Shown here: piece by piece, positions 46,846 through 58,565 of the stretch
Numbering within the stretch: position 1 is the stretch's first letter
Layout: each line of letters opens with the position of its first letter
Assembly: GCA_023897205.1 (NCBI GenBank)
Contig: JAHWDD010000033.1
Location: 620,001 to 684,000 of the forward strand
Direction: 5' to 3'
DNA: 64,000 nucleotides
Source of the DNA: Exophiala sp. HKRS030
Lineage: Eukaryota; Ascomycota; Eurotiomycetes; Chaetothyriales; Herpotrichiellaceae
Program-made: the position numbers and the translations under genes
The notes under the pieces: generated by a model
The model's database searches: none
What the model was told of the DNA's origin: nothing
Seen by the model: only the letters and a program-made list of their open reading frames with translations

Positions 46846-49659
46846 GGCCGAGTAGCCCACCAGTATTCAGTGTGTAAGATCCGCAAGGTTCCATACGAAA
46901 TGCACGCTCTACATCGGCTCTCTGAAATGGTATGGCTCAACTTCTGAAAAGGTCGTTCTTGTTAGGTCGACTACATCTGTGGATGTTCCAACGGTGCCTA
47001 CTTTTTCAATCCAACTACTGTCAAGCGTCCCTGTGAAGCTGACTGCCAATGAAGTGAAGCAAATCATCAAGACTTATTATGGGCGACTAACCAAACCCGA
47101 GTTTTCCAATCCGGGGAGGTTGGTAATTCACCAACACAAGTCCCTCTTCGCTCCATGATGTACCATGTCTAGAGAGTACCTGAGAAGAAACAAAGACAAC
47201 GCCAGATTCTTCGCGACAATGTGCCAATTTGTCGGTTTCAGTGGGCTCCCTCCACCCGAACGACGGTCATACGCGTCACGTCGCTGAAATGCTTCAGATA
47301 TCCTGATGCACTGTACGGTAAGATTCCTTCACGCATGCCATGTAGTTCACTATACTCCTCGATCCGGGATGGCGATTTGCAGTATTGGCCATTGATTATA
47401 CGAAGTAAAGAGAACGAATCGACCGGCAAAGTATGTGGTGTCAGGGAACTTCCCTGAGATTGATTATCGATCAACCATAGGCGGACGAAGCCTACCCTCC
47501 CTCCCGTAGGTAGCTTGGTGCACCTTCCTTGAGATCATGATCATGATGAACTCAAATCTATTTCTAAAGTGAAATGAGTATCTGTTAAATGATATCATTC
47601 TTCATGAAGTCGATGGCGGTTGGGTGCATTCATCGTAACCACTAAGGAGGCGCCGAATGTCAATTGGTACCTGAACGCAAGCCATGTCTGCATGGTAAAG
47701 GAGATGAGAGCCTCAACGGTCACCTGCATGCCAGCTCAGGATATGCGGAACCTTGTCTCTGCCCAAGCCGCCTCGTTCAGAGCAAGCTCATAACTGACTG
47801 CGTCTGACCCTGACAATCTGTGACGGTCTCTGCCGATCTGGTTCTGCTTTTCACAGTTTGCACGACTTCCATCATAACGGCATGCCGGCCTTTGCGAAAT
47901 GAATAGACCTATATTGGGTGAAAGACTTTCTTTTCAAACTAGTCAACAAGTGGAAGTAATCGGCGAATACTCACTAGTTGGCCGATATCGTCGTTCATCA
48001 CTGCAGCCCCTTCGCTTCGCAGCTCTATTTTGAAACCACCTCCTCTTTCATTTTTCGTTTGACTTCAGGATGTGTTCACACGTTTGAGCGAAACGCTGGC
48101 TCTGGGCTCTTGTCCGGGTTGTATGGCCGCGTGGCCGGAGATGGCAAGTCATCCGTCTCGGACAAAGGCTCAAGTGTAATGGACAGTACTACATAGCGAA
48201 GCGATCTCGAGCATTGATATGTGAAACTCGATATAGCGCACAAGACGCGCAGCTATAACTGAGCATGCCATGGTTTGCTATTAATTGAAATCTCTTGCGA
48301 AGAGTCATTGTTCAGGTGTGGAGATCATCTGGCAACTTGTCAAGCCTATAACGAATCGACTCAGAACATCGTTAGTCAACGACACGCAATCCATTTCATA
48401 AAGAATGGGTACTGTCTTTGACTCGACACTCCAACATATAGATTATCACCTGGATACTCTGTTGGTTGAAGCCACGTCTTGTCCCGGTACATTGAACAAA
48501 GTCAACCGTCTGATCGCAGATTGAGCAGAAGTGACAATCAGATAAGCCTCGTTTACAATAGGCCATTGCAAACGCGGGAGACCGTCGTCAAAGCAGAGCT
48601 GGGCCAGGTATAAATCTTCAAGATGATTGCCAATTTGGTAGATATGTTCCTTTTCACCTCGCCCTGACCTGAGTCCGTTGATCGAATAAATAAAAAGATA
48701 CCCCAAGACAGCAGATTTGGCCTAACAACTCTACCACAACCACAGTCTCACTAGGACGACGTATCCTGCAATCCGACCAGAGTTGTTCGAGCACAAGACC
48801 TGAGTGCCAGGTCATCATGTGCGTTAAGACATGGTACCATTACAGCTGCCTCTGTACTCTTGTCTCAACAAAAGTGTGTTGGGACACGGCATGTAAACGT
48901 ACCACTTACAAGCATGAGAATAAAAGTGAGAAATGTCGAGTGTGTGCAACAAGCAGACAATGACAATGGTCACTTAGAAAAAGTACTGGCCAGTTATGCT
49001 GTCCGGTGCGCTCAGCTTGAAAATGCTGGCTGATCAGGTATTGATGTGGACGTGTGCCTGGGGATGTGAACCTTGCGAACTCTGGTAGAAAATGAATTTC
49101 AAGATTCCTGGGCGTCTGAATCAATCAATACAGTAAAATGATCATATTTAATACCATGTATCTGTCTCGTTCAATCCGAAACATGCATCTTGCCTCGGGA
49201 AGTGTCGTCTGCACAGCAGAGAGAGCTCCGTCATTAACGTTGATACACAACAGGAGCTGCGCCTTGGACATGGTTGAGGCTTGATCATAGAGATCTAACA
49301 CTGTCAACATTCAGGAAATATCAAGGAGACAGGAAGATACTCCAGAAGTCTATGACTGTGCCCATCAATAATTCAGGACTTGTCCAAGCATGTGTTGTTG
49401 GAACCGATTGACGTTGCGAATGGCGAAGTATATGTTGGGCAGACTTGCCCTACGATATGGATAGTCACGTGATTCAACGAGGCTTTGATGTCCGGGAAGG
49501 ATCCAATTTAAGAAACTTGCTCACACCAGCCACCTCCACCTGAGATAAACATGCTCGCCTGGTTCAAAACATGCTCTTCGCTCAGCTCTTCTTAGCTATG
49601 AAACATAGGAAAAGTGCGCACCTAGGAGATCTGCCATGCCTCAAGTATCTTGCTCGTTT
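46846..49659. other. Gene-poor stretch
   Basis: About 2.8 kb without a recognised gene. Short frames exist (for example minus strand 48446-48706 and 49125-49310), but they show no motif, usable start context or intron signals that convinced me. No repeats or transposon ends were seen. Confidence 0.4.
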
Positions 49660-50034
49660 TCAGAAGTACATCGCCAAGACCACCGAATTGGGTGGAAATG
49701 AGTACCTTATGATTGTCTGCGGGGTGATCATCCAGGCGCAGTAACATAACATGGTCCTCACTTTGATTGGATTGGGTTCGTCAGTGAGCACAATAACAGA
49801 GAAGACGAAACGCCAGCCTGGTGAGGGAGGTAATAAAGATAAATGAGCCGAATATATCAATGTACATAGTAGCACTTGCCGCTTCTTCTTGTCCTTTTTC
49901 GAAATCATCGCGTCCTCAATAAGAGTAGAGAATACAGACATCTGTCCATCATCTTCATACGACTGAATATTCATACATTCCTCACATACCGTTGTCTCGC
50001 ATTGAAGTCCATCCATACGGCATTCGGAAATCAT
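49660..50034 (-). CDS. Possible small protein, uncertain
   Basis: An ATG frame of 124 codons divergent from the two-exon orphan at 50085. The first 50 residues look protein-like: MISECRMDGLQCETTVCEEC, then QSYEDDGQMSVFSTLIEDAM and a basic KKDKKKRQ. Beyond that the translation is hydrophobic and irregular, so the true gene may splice away after about 49870. No family is recognised. Confidence 0.3.
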   Translation of the reverse strand: MISECRMDGLQCETTVCEECMNIQSYEDDGQMSVFSTLIEDAMISKKDKKKRQVLLCTLIYSAHLSLLPPSPGWRFVFSVIVLTDEPNPIKVRTMLCYCAWMITPQTIIRYSFPPNSVVLAMYF

Positions 50035-50084
50035 CTTCCCTCTGGAAAACCATTCATACCATACTCTGTCCTGCTCTAGTCAAC

Positions 50085-50549
50085 ATGTGCGGCGACTCGC
50101 ATCTACCAGCGGCACCAGAGTCCGGCGATCTCGTGGCCGTCATCCATTCAAATTCACAGTCAACTTTCCACGGCCGCCTGAGGCTTTCGAATCGACTTCC
50201 TGGTGCAACCACCTCTAGTCTGCAATGCAATGTGGCGACTGATAGTTATCAATCCCGGGGTGATAGAGAAGCCCTTTTGCAAGTTCGCATTCAGTAAGTG
50301 ACAGCGTGCCAATTCTCAAATTTCCTCCATGCAAATACTGACATGTTTCCACGCAGTAAATTCGGTCAACCTTTGTCATTATCAGTCGTCTCAGACAGTG
50401 ACTCAGAGTCTGAAGATGACGAAATCTCTTCGAATCCGATCCTTCATTCATTTCTCATTAATCCCCACACTGGTGTCTCGAGTAGTGGGGTGCGGTTCAA
50501 CCTTGGTGTTGGGGAGAAGGGATTGTTGGCAGGACGGTCTCCATTATAG
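50085..50549 (+). CDS. Small two-exon orphan protein
   Basis: A 133-aa protein built from exons 50085-50293 and 50357-50549. The intron (50294-50356, 63 nt) has a perfect GTAAGT donor, a CTGAC branch and a CGCAG acceptor, and the sum is divisible by three. It starts MCGDSHLPAAPESGDLVAVI and continues REALLQVRIHKFGQPLSLSV, then an acidic Ser/Asp run (SDSDSESEDDE) and ends SGVRFNLGVGEKGLLAGRSP. The acidic run resembles casein-kinase-2 targets. The pattern of splice signals and frame supports a real gene, but I recognise no family. Confidence 0.5.
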
Positions 50550-50774
50550 ATGGACAAAGTCGGAAAGTCCTGGGCGAAGGTGTCATTGGTTGGAGTTGAA
50601 TTGCTTTAGGGGTTTCGTCGTTGCAGCGTGTTTGGTGTTCCGGTTCTGCGGCCATTCAGTGTTCTTGCGGCCATTCAGTGTTCTGCGGCCATTCAGTCTC
50701 GTTTGTGGGCTAGGAGTAATTTTTGATGGTGATCCGACCAGACACTCCGCCGAGTCATTGAGCTCGGCCCGTCC
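50550..50774. other. Convergent spacer with tandem repeat
   Basis: Between the 3' ends of the orphan (+) and the Zn2Cys6 gene (-). Confidence 0.5.
50644..50698. repeat. Three-copy tandem repeat, unit 18-19 bp
   Basis: Units TTCTGCGGCCATTCAGTG (50644-50661), TTCTTGCGGCCATTCAGTG (50662-50680) and TTCTGCGGCCATTCAGTC (50681-50698). Copies differ by one inserted T and the last base. Confidence 0.9.
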
Positions 50775-53174
50775 TCAAAGCAGATATCCCATCCATCCTG
50801 TATCCCTGTTCATGTAAACATCGAAGATATTCATTTCCTCGGCGGTCCAATTGAATTGATCCCAATTGGTATTTCCATAACTTGCTGCATCGTAGGCCGC
50901 GTTGAGGTTCGACGATGGCAACGTTTTGTCCACGTTATGATTTGGTCCATATCCAATCATAAATGCCGGGCTAGAGGCTCTTGCTCGAGCATCCTGAGCT
51001 GCCATCACACTTCGTTTAGTTGACATCATGATTTCATTTGGATTGGCGGCTAAGGTGGTGGTAGCCTGTTGGCGGCGAGTGTCATCACTGCCAGGCTCCT
51101 GCTCCTCGTCCGAGAAGTTGCCTGATCGATGCATATGCCACATTTTGAGCTTCTGCCAGATGAAGCCGAAAGCTTCGGCACAAATTCCGCGGCCTCCTTG
51201 GGCGATTTGACCCATTTTCTGCATCATGGCATCCAGATAGTAGTTTACTTTTAGCTCCGGCGTAAAAATGGTGCCAACTTTCGAGTCTGGAGCGTAGATG
51301 AACCAATGCAACTTGATGAGAACCACCATCGCGTATGTGTTGCAGACGATGTATAAGTTCGAGATGGTTCGTGCGTAATCGATCTCTAGTGAAAGATAGA
51401 TGTCTAGCATTTCGTGCGTACTTGCCATGATGGCTGACAGCGCTTCAATATGATTCGACGTGAACGAAGCACTGTCTTTGCGCCCAACCGAGACTGTGCT
51501 ATCATACTTGAAATCATTTACATTGTGCTCTTGATGAAGCGCAATCTCATGGATGTACACATTCACGTATGCACTAACATGCCTGACCAAACCTGCACAT
51601 TCTTCAGTTACAACGTTCCAGAATCCGCAGGACATTGACTTACGCTGATCCACACAGAGATCAAATTCCCGTCTCCATGTTTCTAGTTGTCTTTCGAAGC
51701 TTTTGAGCTGATATTGAACTCTGGGCTCAAGAAAATTGACCTCTGCAGTAGGGTCGTCCATCTAGTAAGTTGAGAATGTTAGGGATGCCTTCACATTCAA
51801 TAAAAGTGTGCCATGCGCTGGAACGGCAGACGAGTCATCGAACGTACGCTGAATGCGGCAGCTGCCTCCTCCAATATTCTTGTAAGGTCTACAAGTGCGC
51901 AAAGCCACTTATCAGTTGGCGTCGGGTACCCGTGCTTCTTCATAAACGTCACGCATTCGTCGATGTGAGCCGTGTACTGCACAAGGGTGGGAAGACGGAG
52001 GATAGTTGCGACACTTTGAAATAGAGAGCACTCAGCATCGTCCCTCATAAGAATGATAAAGAGAAAGCTTACTTTGATGCACCTTGATAGCACGCCAGCC
52101 AAGTTCTCCTTGCTTCTAAAGCTTCCTCGATAGTTTTCTGGGATTCTTTCTTGCTTCCTTTACCTAATCCCAATTCGAGTGACATGAGAACTGCACAGTG
52201 GATGTACTGATTGAAGGACAAGTCACGCGCGTTTCTTGGACGCATATAGTATTGTGAATTTAAAATTAGAGCCTGTGCCAGATCCATGGATTTTTCGCCG
52301 TGGAACAAAACTCTTTCCGATAGTTGACGATTTAATTCGACAGACAAAGCAGGTTGCGCCGAAGGTTGGATGAATGGGCTTGCTATTGTTAAGATGGTCA
52401 AGAACAAGAATGGTTTCTGGGCACGAATGTCTTGAGCCGTTTTCTGAGGTGGAATAATGACAAAAGGAAAAGTGGCGCACATATTTTCCTTATAGTGCGT
52501 GAACATGGCAGTAGCAGCCTCCACACTTAAGTCGCCGCGGGCTATGACATCGACATAGTTGTCCTTGATGATGCTCACACCGGGTGGAACGCATGACAGA
52601 GACATCCCGGTGGAATTATCACCGCTATAGTCCGGAAAAGCCGGCTGTATAAGTCTGCGGTGGTATGATGGTACTGGATTGACAATTTCAGGAGTATCTT
52701 CTGCTTTCGAGGGTTCTGAACTTGAGCCGGTCGTTTGACGATTCAACGTTGACTCGGTCGATGGGACTCTGTCTGCTGAGCTTTGGCGAGTAACGCATCA
52801 GTGAGAGCGTTGATCTTCTTCTCGAGCTCGGCGACCTTGTGGACTGTCTTTTGTCGTTTTCTAGGAGGACCGGGCATGATGCACTCCCTGTTGACCTTTC
52901 CGCAACTACTACAGGCTTCCTGACCCTCCACTGGAAGACATCGGATCTTCATATTCCGACATGCGATACAAGCGCGGGCTCGTTTCGTGCGCTTTGGTTT
53001 TGCCCCGTCTTCCTTCCCTGACACGTCGTCCTCATCCTCGGCGGCTTCTGGAGATTGTGATGTTGAATTTGGCTCTGCTGGTTGACCATCCTGAAGCAGC
53101 GATCGGATGTCTGTGGGACGTGGTTGATTGAAGGGCAAAAGGCTCTCAATTGGAAGAGGCCTGTCCGGAGTCAT
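50775..53174 (-). CDS. Zn2Cys6 transcription factor
   Basis: Fungal-specific nuclear regulator. Start chosen at ATG 53174 (MTPDRPLPIESLLPFNQP). Introns 52014-52072 and 51762-51847. The basic patch KPKRTKRAR leads into the zinc cluster (residues about 69-96) C-x2-C-x6-C-x8-C-x2-C-x6-C (CIACRNMKIRC..CSSCGKVNREC). A short coiled coil for dimerisation follows (VAELEKKINALTDALLAKAQ). The middle region has the usual helices (FPFVIIPPQKTAQDIRAQKP, LFLTILTIASPF) and the C-terminus has an acidic/aromatic end (WDQFNWTAEEMNIFDVYMNR). A frame break lies at about 52763-52765 (GGG on the plus strand): TES must continue as PSTESTLNRQTTGSSS. The exon sum is 2255, one short of a multiple of three; restored length 751 aa. 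A weak 47-nt intron (GTCCCA..CAAG) is the alternative. Targets unknown. Confidence 0.85.
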
Positions 53175-54114
53175 TACGTTGACGCCTTTTTCGGGCTTAA
53201 ATGCCCACGCTCCAGGCGTCGAGATACATAAACTTGAGCTTAGTAATGTGTCGCGTCCAGCACGGAGGTGAGTGACATTGATATATGAGACTGGCAAGTA
53301 AAATTCTGCGTCAGATCAGGTGAAAGACTGTCATTACAATATCATGCCATCGCAAGACTGCTTCCTTTGGAGCGATCGAGGAAATGCTCTGGCCTTAAGC
53401 GGTAGATAATCAGGAATGAAGTTCTTCTACCACGCTTGGTGCCTGGAGGACAAGGTTTGGTATCAAAATGCCTTCCGGAGGCGGAACTTCTCAATTCCGG
53501 AGTCGTAGACTTTCAAGCTAAACCTATTCTGTCTCATCATGACTCCGTGGCTCCAGCTTATCCGACTTCTTACTTCACGGGTGCCTAGATGGCAACAACC
53601 TGTAATATCAATTTGAGCATAGCATGTTCAGTGCTCACGATGGTACACAAGTAACATACTGATACAAAAATCCCAGGATTTGAACCAACCATACGGCCCA
53701 GCTCTCTGTGAGCAGTATGTTTACTATAAGATGTCTTGTCAGCCGAATAAGACAAACCCCATCTGCTCGGACTGGTGACTACACTTGATTATCAAGAACG
53801 GAATATCAATGCTTGTCGTGCCATCGTGTGCCAGACTTCTTATTATCAGGGCATGGGAAATTGATGATGACGATACCCGCGCGCTGAGATTGTCACGACC
53901 GGGCAAGCCATCTGCCGGACTGAAAACCATCGAGAAGGTTTGTTGAGTTTTATCGTTCTTTTTCCCTTTGATAGATTCCAGCAAGTGCTGTGTAAAATGC
54001 AGCCACCCATAACTCCACTAGCAATGCTCGCTCTATCATGCTGCAAATTTTAGGTGACACGAGGCATGAGCTGTGTTTTCGTCCAGTCACCATATCCATA
54101 CCACACCCACTGCT
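53175..54114. other. Intergenic
   Basis: 5' flank of the Zn2Cys6 gene. Nothing else recognised. Confidence 0.45.
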
Positions 54115-54865
54115 TCAAGGAAGTCTATGAGGCCAGGGTGCGAAAGACCATGACTCTACATTATCCTCGATGGTGAGTCGGACTCCGTGAACATCAATGC
54201 TCTCATACATGTCGGGTATACACGCTCGAGCCTGTTTGTGCCACGGGCCTTTTCCACCATCGATGGCATCTTGTTTGCTTCGCCATAAACCTATCTAGGT
54301 TAATCATGATCACCATTTCTCTTTGGAATTCTGACTCACAAGTTGCAAGATTTCTCCGTTGCGAGTCCGGTTCTCCATACCAATACTTCAGAAGACCACC
54401 ACTCGCCGTTGCCTCGACATGGGAGTGCTTGTCCAGGGCAAAGAGAAGAGGTCGGTCAATGTTTTCTTTCAGTTTGGATCGAAATTCAACCACATAGAAT
54501 TCCTGCCTTGTCCACTGGAAGCCTTCAAGCTCAGCGAGCTCTTTCAACTCCGACATCAATTGGGACCATTTGAAAGCATCTTCGTAACTGACAGTGGCAT
54601 AATCTGTGGTGGCAATTTCGAGCTTGACCAAAGCCAATGCCAACAGTCGGAATGGCGTGTCAACAGTTCGCAGATCCAGTTGATGCTCATGCTCGGTGTA
54701 TGGAGAGACTATGAGCCAGGGCGAAGTGGACTCGGACTCGTCATCAGTGGATGATGAACTCTCAACTTCAATCGTAGTAGTGATGGGAGCCTTTTCATTC
54801 TGGTTTGTTTCTTGTGCGTGTACGTGAGTTGTGTCGACGCCTCGCGGTGTCAATATGGATGTCAT
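54115..54865 (-). CDS. Conserved fungal orphan protein
   Basis: A 233-aa protein in two exons; intron 54291-54339 (49 nt, GTGAGT..GATAG), divisible by three. Starts MTSILTPRGVDTTHVHAQET at 54865. After a Ser/Asp/Glu-rich N-terminus, PWLIVSPYTEHEHQLDLRTV and TPFRLLALALVKLEIATTDY are followed by an amphipathic helix (FKWSQLMSELKELAELEGFQ), then EFYVVEFRSKLKENIDRPLL and GGLLKYWYGEPDSQRRNLAT. The second exon gives LWRSKQDAIDGGKGPWHKQA, CIPDMYESIDVHGVRLTIED and an aromatic end (VESWSFAPWPHRLP). I have a sense of having seen this arrangement in other ascomycete orphans, but I can name no function. Confidence 0.7.
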
Positions 54866-56382
54866 TTTATGAAACTCGGTGCGAGAAGCAGGAGGCAATT
54901 GCTAGCCTGAGGTTAGGCCAAGTAACACACGTTGGCCAGCTTTGGGAAAGCAGTAGATCAAAGTACAGCGAAATCGATCTCAAGTCACACAGTGGCTCTA
55001 AGTGGTGAGTTTTGAAATTACTTTGTGTGGAATGTTGGGTAGTGGTGGTTGAAGCCGGGAAATTATGCCAAAGCAGCATCGGATCACGCCATATGAGCTT
55101 ATGAATGTGCGAGAAAACGTTCAGACCAATTTGTGCGTGTACGCCGGATGTAAACATAAGAATAATCTTGAGACGCAATGCAGATAACACTGGACTGGAA
55201 TGGGATATACCAACCTCATCAGGTATTGCAGTCCTGTATCTTTTAGCTGCAGGACCAAGGGCTTATCAATGATCGATTCGCTATCATGATGGAACGTGGC
55301 AAGCGTAGAAAGCTCTGAGAGCTGAAGGGCTAGGCTTTGGTACGTGTAGATGAAAGCCATGTCATAGACAGGACGCATACATCCGGTGGAGGATGAGACT
55401 ATAGCCTCGTGGGGACTATGCTGTACCTGCATGGAGTTGTGTATTGTAATCCGAGATGGTTGTTGGTGTGGTGGCTAGTTTAAGACCTTGGAGGGTTCAG
55501 AAAAGATCCTCAATGGATCTGCTCAGTGTGGCTTGCCAAGAGGAAGGATGTCATTGGCCACAGTAACCAGCCACACCCCGGCCAACGTTTCCGAACTCGT
55601 TCATCTCGCTACTTAGACGAATTCACAGCATGTTTTGAAGAATAAGATCAAACTTTGGTTGTTGCATCTGTGATCGGCCATAATCTAGATAAGTGCTCCG
55701 TAGACAGAGGAATATGGACTTGCTGACAAGGCTGGCTCACTGAAATCACCTCCCACGTTGTTGATGTGGGGAGAACCCTTGCCGCGATCGAGGCGCTGAG
55801 ACTTAAGCAATCATCATACTTAGGTCAAAGCGTGCCACTTGACGAAGCACCTCCTCCCTACGCACGCAGTTGAAATTTCCACGATATAAGGTCAAAATCA
55901 AAGAAAGACCTGGGTTTCATCGCACGCGTTTGGCGCGGCGGTCCAAGGACTGCTCCGTACAAGGCCATTCGGTACTAGTGTGGAGCATAAGGACCATTTG
56001 GAGCCACAAGTCTGCCGACGCCACGACCATTGGTCCTGCGGCGTGATTGGGGCATCCATGGGCGGTAATAGGCGTTCACGGTTTGTTGAAAGGAGATTTT
56101 CCGGGCGGCGCCACCTTTCCACGCAAGTCCTAGAGGTTGGGAGTACGGAGTAGTTACTTGCTCGGCAGTTAGTTTTGTAGTACGGAGCATGTAGCGAATT
56201 GCTGGTAGAATCAGCTCAAATGTGGGGACGAGGGGAAATCAGCGTCGCTGCAAAAAAAGTTCATTGACCGCTTGCTCAGGAGTCTTTGTCCTCATCGTCC
56301 TTGTTTCTTTGCTCACCAAACACCTTGACCCTTCCTCCATCTACTCCTATTCTACAAATCAATTTCACTTCATTCCGCAATC
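54866..56382. other. Intergenic; one possible partial gene
   Basis: Minus-strand frame 55121-55432 (starting MQVQHSPHEAIVSSSTGCMR) reads like a small protein or upstream exons of the neighbouring orphan (YDMAFIYTYQSLALQLSELS, IDKPLVLQLKDTGLQYLMRL), but no certain splice join was found. CT-rich DNA at about 56285-56375 is typical of the leader of a highly expressed gene (SAH1). Confidence 0.35.
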
Positions 56383-57732
56383 ATGTCTGCTCCTGCTGGG
56401 AAATTCAAGGTGGCCGACATCTCGTTGGCCGCCTTTGGCCGTCGTGAGATCGAGCTTGCAGAGATCGAAATGCCAGGTCTGATGGCCATTAGACAGAAAT
56501 ATGCCGCAGATCAACCTCTTGCTGGTGCCCGAATTGCTGGCTGCCTCCACATGACCATCCAAACCGCTGTCCTCATCGAGACCCTCACTGCCCTCGGTGC
56601 TGAAGTCACCTGGTCATCTTGCAACATTTTCTCCACTCAAGATCACGCTGCCGCTGCCATCGCTGCTGCAGGTGTACCTGTCTTTGCCTGGAAAGGTGAG
56701 ACCGAAGAAGAGTACGAATGGTGCCTGGAACAACAATTGAAGGCTTTCCCATCTGGAAAGACCCTCAATCTAATCCTCGATGATGGTGGTGATTTGACTG
56801 CTTTGGTTCACAACAAATATCCTGAACAACTCAAGGACTGCTATGGTGTCTCTGAGGAGACAACTACTGGTGTTCACCATCTCTACAGAATGCTCAAGGG
56901 CAAGAAACTCTTGGTTCCTGCCATCAATGTCAACGACTCTGTAACAAAATCGAAATTCGACAACTTGTACGGCTGCAGAGAATCGCTCATCGACGGCATC
57001 AAGCGTGCCACTGATGTCATGATTGCAGGAAAAGTCGCTGTCGTCGCTGGCTACGGTGATGTTGGCAAAGGCTGTGCTCAAGCTCTTCACGGCTTCGGTG
57101 CTACCGTCCTCGTCACCGAGGTGGATCCCATCAATGCCCTCCAAGCTGCAGTATCTGGTTACCGAGTTATCACTATGGAGGAAGCTGCGCCTCTTGGTCA
57201 GATCTTCGTCACCACCACTGGCTGCAGAGATATTCTTGTCGGCAAGCACTTTGAAGTCATGAGAAACGATGCCATTGTCTGCAACATTGGTCATTTCGAT
57301 ATCGAAATTGATGTTGCCTGGCTCAAGAAGAACGCAAAGGAGGTCCAGAACATCAAACCTCAAGTCGACCGATACCTCATGCCTAATGGACGACACATCA
57401 TTCTTCTCGCTGAAGGTCGTCTTGTCAACCTTGGGTGTGCTACTGGGCATTCCTCTTTCGTCATGTCATGTTCATTCTCCAACCAAGTTCTCGCTCAAAT
57501 TGCTTTGTACAAGGCCGAAGACGAGGCTTTTGGCCAGAAGTACGTTGAGTTTGGCAAGACCGGCAAGAAGGAAGTCGGCGTCTACGTGCTTCCTAAGATC
57601 TTGGATGAACAGGTTGCCTTGCTTCATCTGGATCATGTCAATGCTAAATTGACCAAACTCACACCTGTTCAGGCCGAGTATCTTGGTTTGGAGGTTGAAG
57701 GTCCCTACAAGTCTGATATTTATCGATACTAG
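56383..57732 (+). CDS. SAH1: S-adenosylhomocysteine hydrolase (adenosylhomocysteinase)
   Basis: NAD-dependent cytosolic enzyme that splits S-adenosylhomocysteine into homocysteine and adenosine and so relieves inhibition of methyltransferases. Single exon, 449 aa, full length for the family. Starts [60 protein letters not shown] and [20 protein letters not shown] hold substrate residues. [20 protein letters not shown] is the NAD-binding Rossmann motif, and [11 protein letters not shown] the hinge. The C-terminus is SDIYRY, which equals the invariant P-D-H-Y-R-Y ending that donates Lys/Tyr to the partner's NAD site; the family's PDHYRY is changed to SDIYRY. Synonymous codons are biased toward C-ending ones, as in highly expressed fungal genes, and the CT-rich leader agrees. 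Confidence 0.97.
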   Translation: MSAPAGKFKVADISLAAFGRREIELAEIEMPGLMAIRQKYAADQPLAGARIAGCLHMTIQTAVLIETLTALGAEVTWSSCNIFSTQDHAAAAIAAAGVPVFAWKGETEEEYEWCLEQQLKAFPSGKTLNLILDDGGDLTALVHNKYPEQLKDCYGVSEETTTGVHHLYRMLKGKKLLVPAINVNDSVTKSKFDNLYGCRESLIDGIKRATDVMIAGKVAVVAGYGDVGKGCAQALHGFGATVLVTEVDPINALQAAVSGYRVITMEEAAPLGQIFVTTTGCRDILVGKHFEVMRNDAIVCNIGHFDIEIDVAWLKKNAKEVQNIKPQVDRYLMPNGRHIILLAEGRLVNLGCATGHSSFVMSCSFSNQVLAQIALYKAEDEAFGQKYVEFGKTGKKEVGVYVLPKILDEQVALLHLDHVNAKLTKLTPVQAEYLGLEVEGPYKSDIYRY

Positions 57733-58565
57733 ACTATGCACATACACAACGGGGTTTTGTTTCGAGCATTCGACTGGCGTTTGGTCAAGGGTAGAAATGG
57801 GACTTCTGATGCTCAACGCATGGAGAATATGGGAGTCCAAAGAAAGACCCGAGGTTACTTGCTCGCACAGTGGAATTGCAAGAGGATCATGTCTCAACGA
57901 AGTGATGATACCACAATGGAATGGAATAGTAAAAGTCGATTGTTGATCTCTTCTCTCTGATTTTCATCAGAGTTGAAGAATGATATAAAGTTGTGTCTCT
58001 CAACGGACGACGACTTGGAGAGCTTCATCAGCTTCTCCCAGATACCCTAAATCATATGAAGAATATCTTGTAATAATCGATATGCCAACACAAAACTGAT
58101 GTTTTGCCAATAACCATGAACTTACTTGTGCTGTTGATGTGTTGTTCACATCATCTGTTCTAATTCCTGTTTTACTGAGATGTAGAACTGGGAGTGAGCA
58201 CATCAGCGAAAAGCTTGCAACTGAATGAATCATTGCCAAATAAACCTTGGACGAGCTCGCATACTGACAAAAATTTCCTGCCCAATGCCAACTTTTCCGT
58301 TAGAACAGTAAAGCACAGAAGCGGCTTCACTCGTCTCTATGAGATGCCGCCGATCAGCAAAGGAAGCAAAATCCTTGGCACGAGCTTCCCGATTAGTACT
58401 AGCTTCATATTTCCACTAGCAAGCAGCTTTGCTCCGACGACAATCCCAATCCGACTTCTAAAGCTCCAACGAAAAAGAGCACAACTCACTACTCTCCACT
58501 CTCACGACCTCCAATCTACCCCCGTCTCTCTCACGATTGTCACATCTGTATACCGACCGTTCAAC
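57733..58565. other. Intergenic, SAH1 / ATP5
   Basis: 3' flank of SAH1 and promoter of ATP5, with CT-rich leader DNA at about 58490-58550. Open frames here are short or run into ATP5 out of homology; no gene recognised. Confidence 0.5.

Noticed and set aside
50644..50698. Possible CRISPR-like array
   Set aside because: Direct repeats without spacers, three copies only, in a eukaryote: a simple tandem repeat.
53660..53700. tRNA-like T-arm (GGTTCAAATCC on the minus strand)
   Set aside because: The stem does not pair over five bases and no acceptor or anticodon arm could be built.
56770..57450. Minus-strand open frame of 226 codons
   Set aside because: Antisense shadow of SAH1, caused by its biased codon use.
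58194..58565. Open frame running into ATP5
   Set aside because: The mitochondrial presequence starts at 58566 in another context; the upstream part has no family resemblance.
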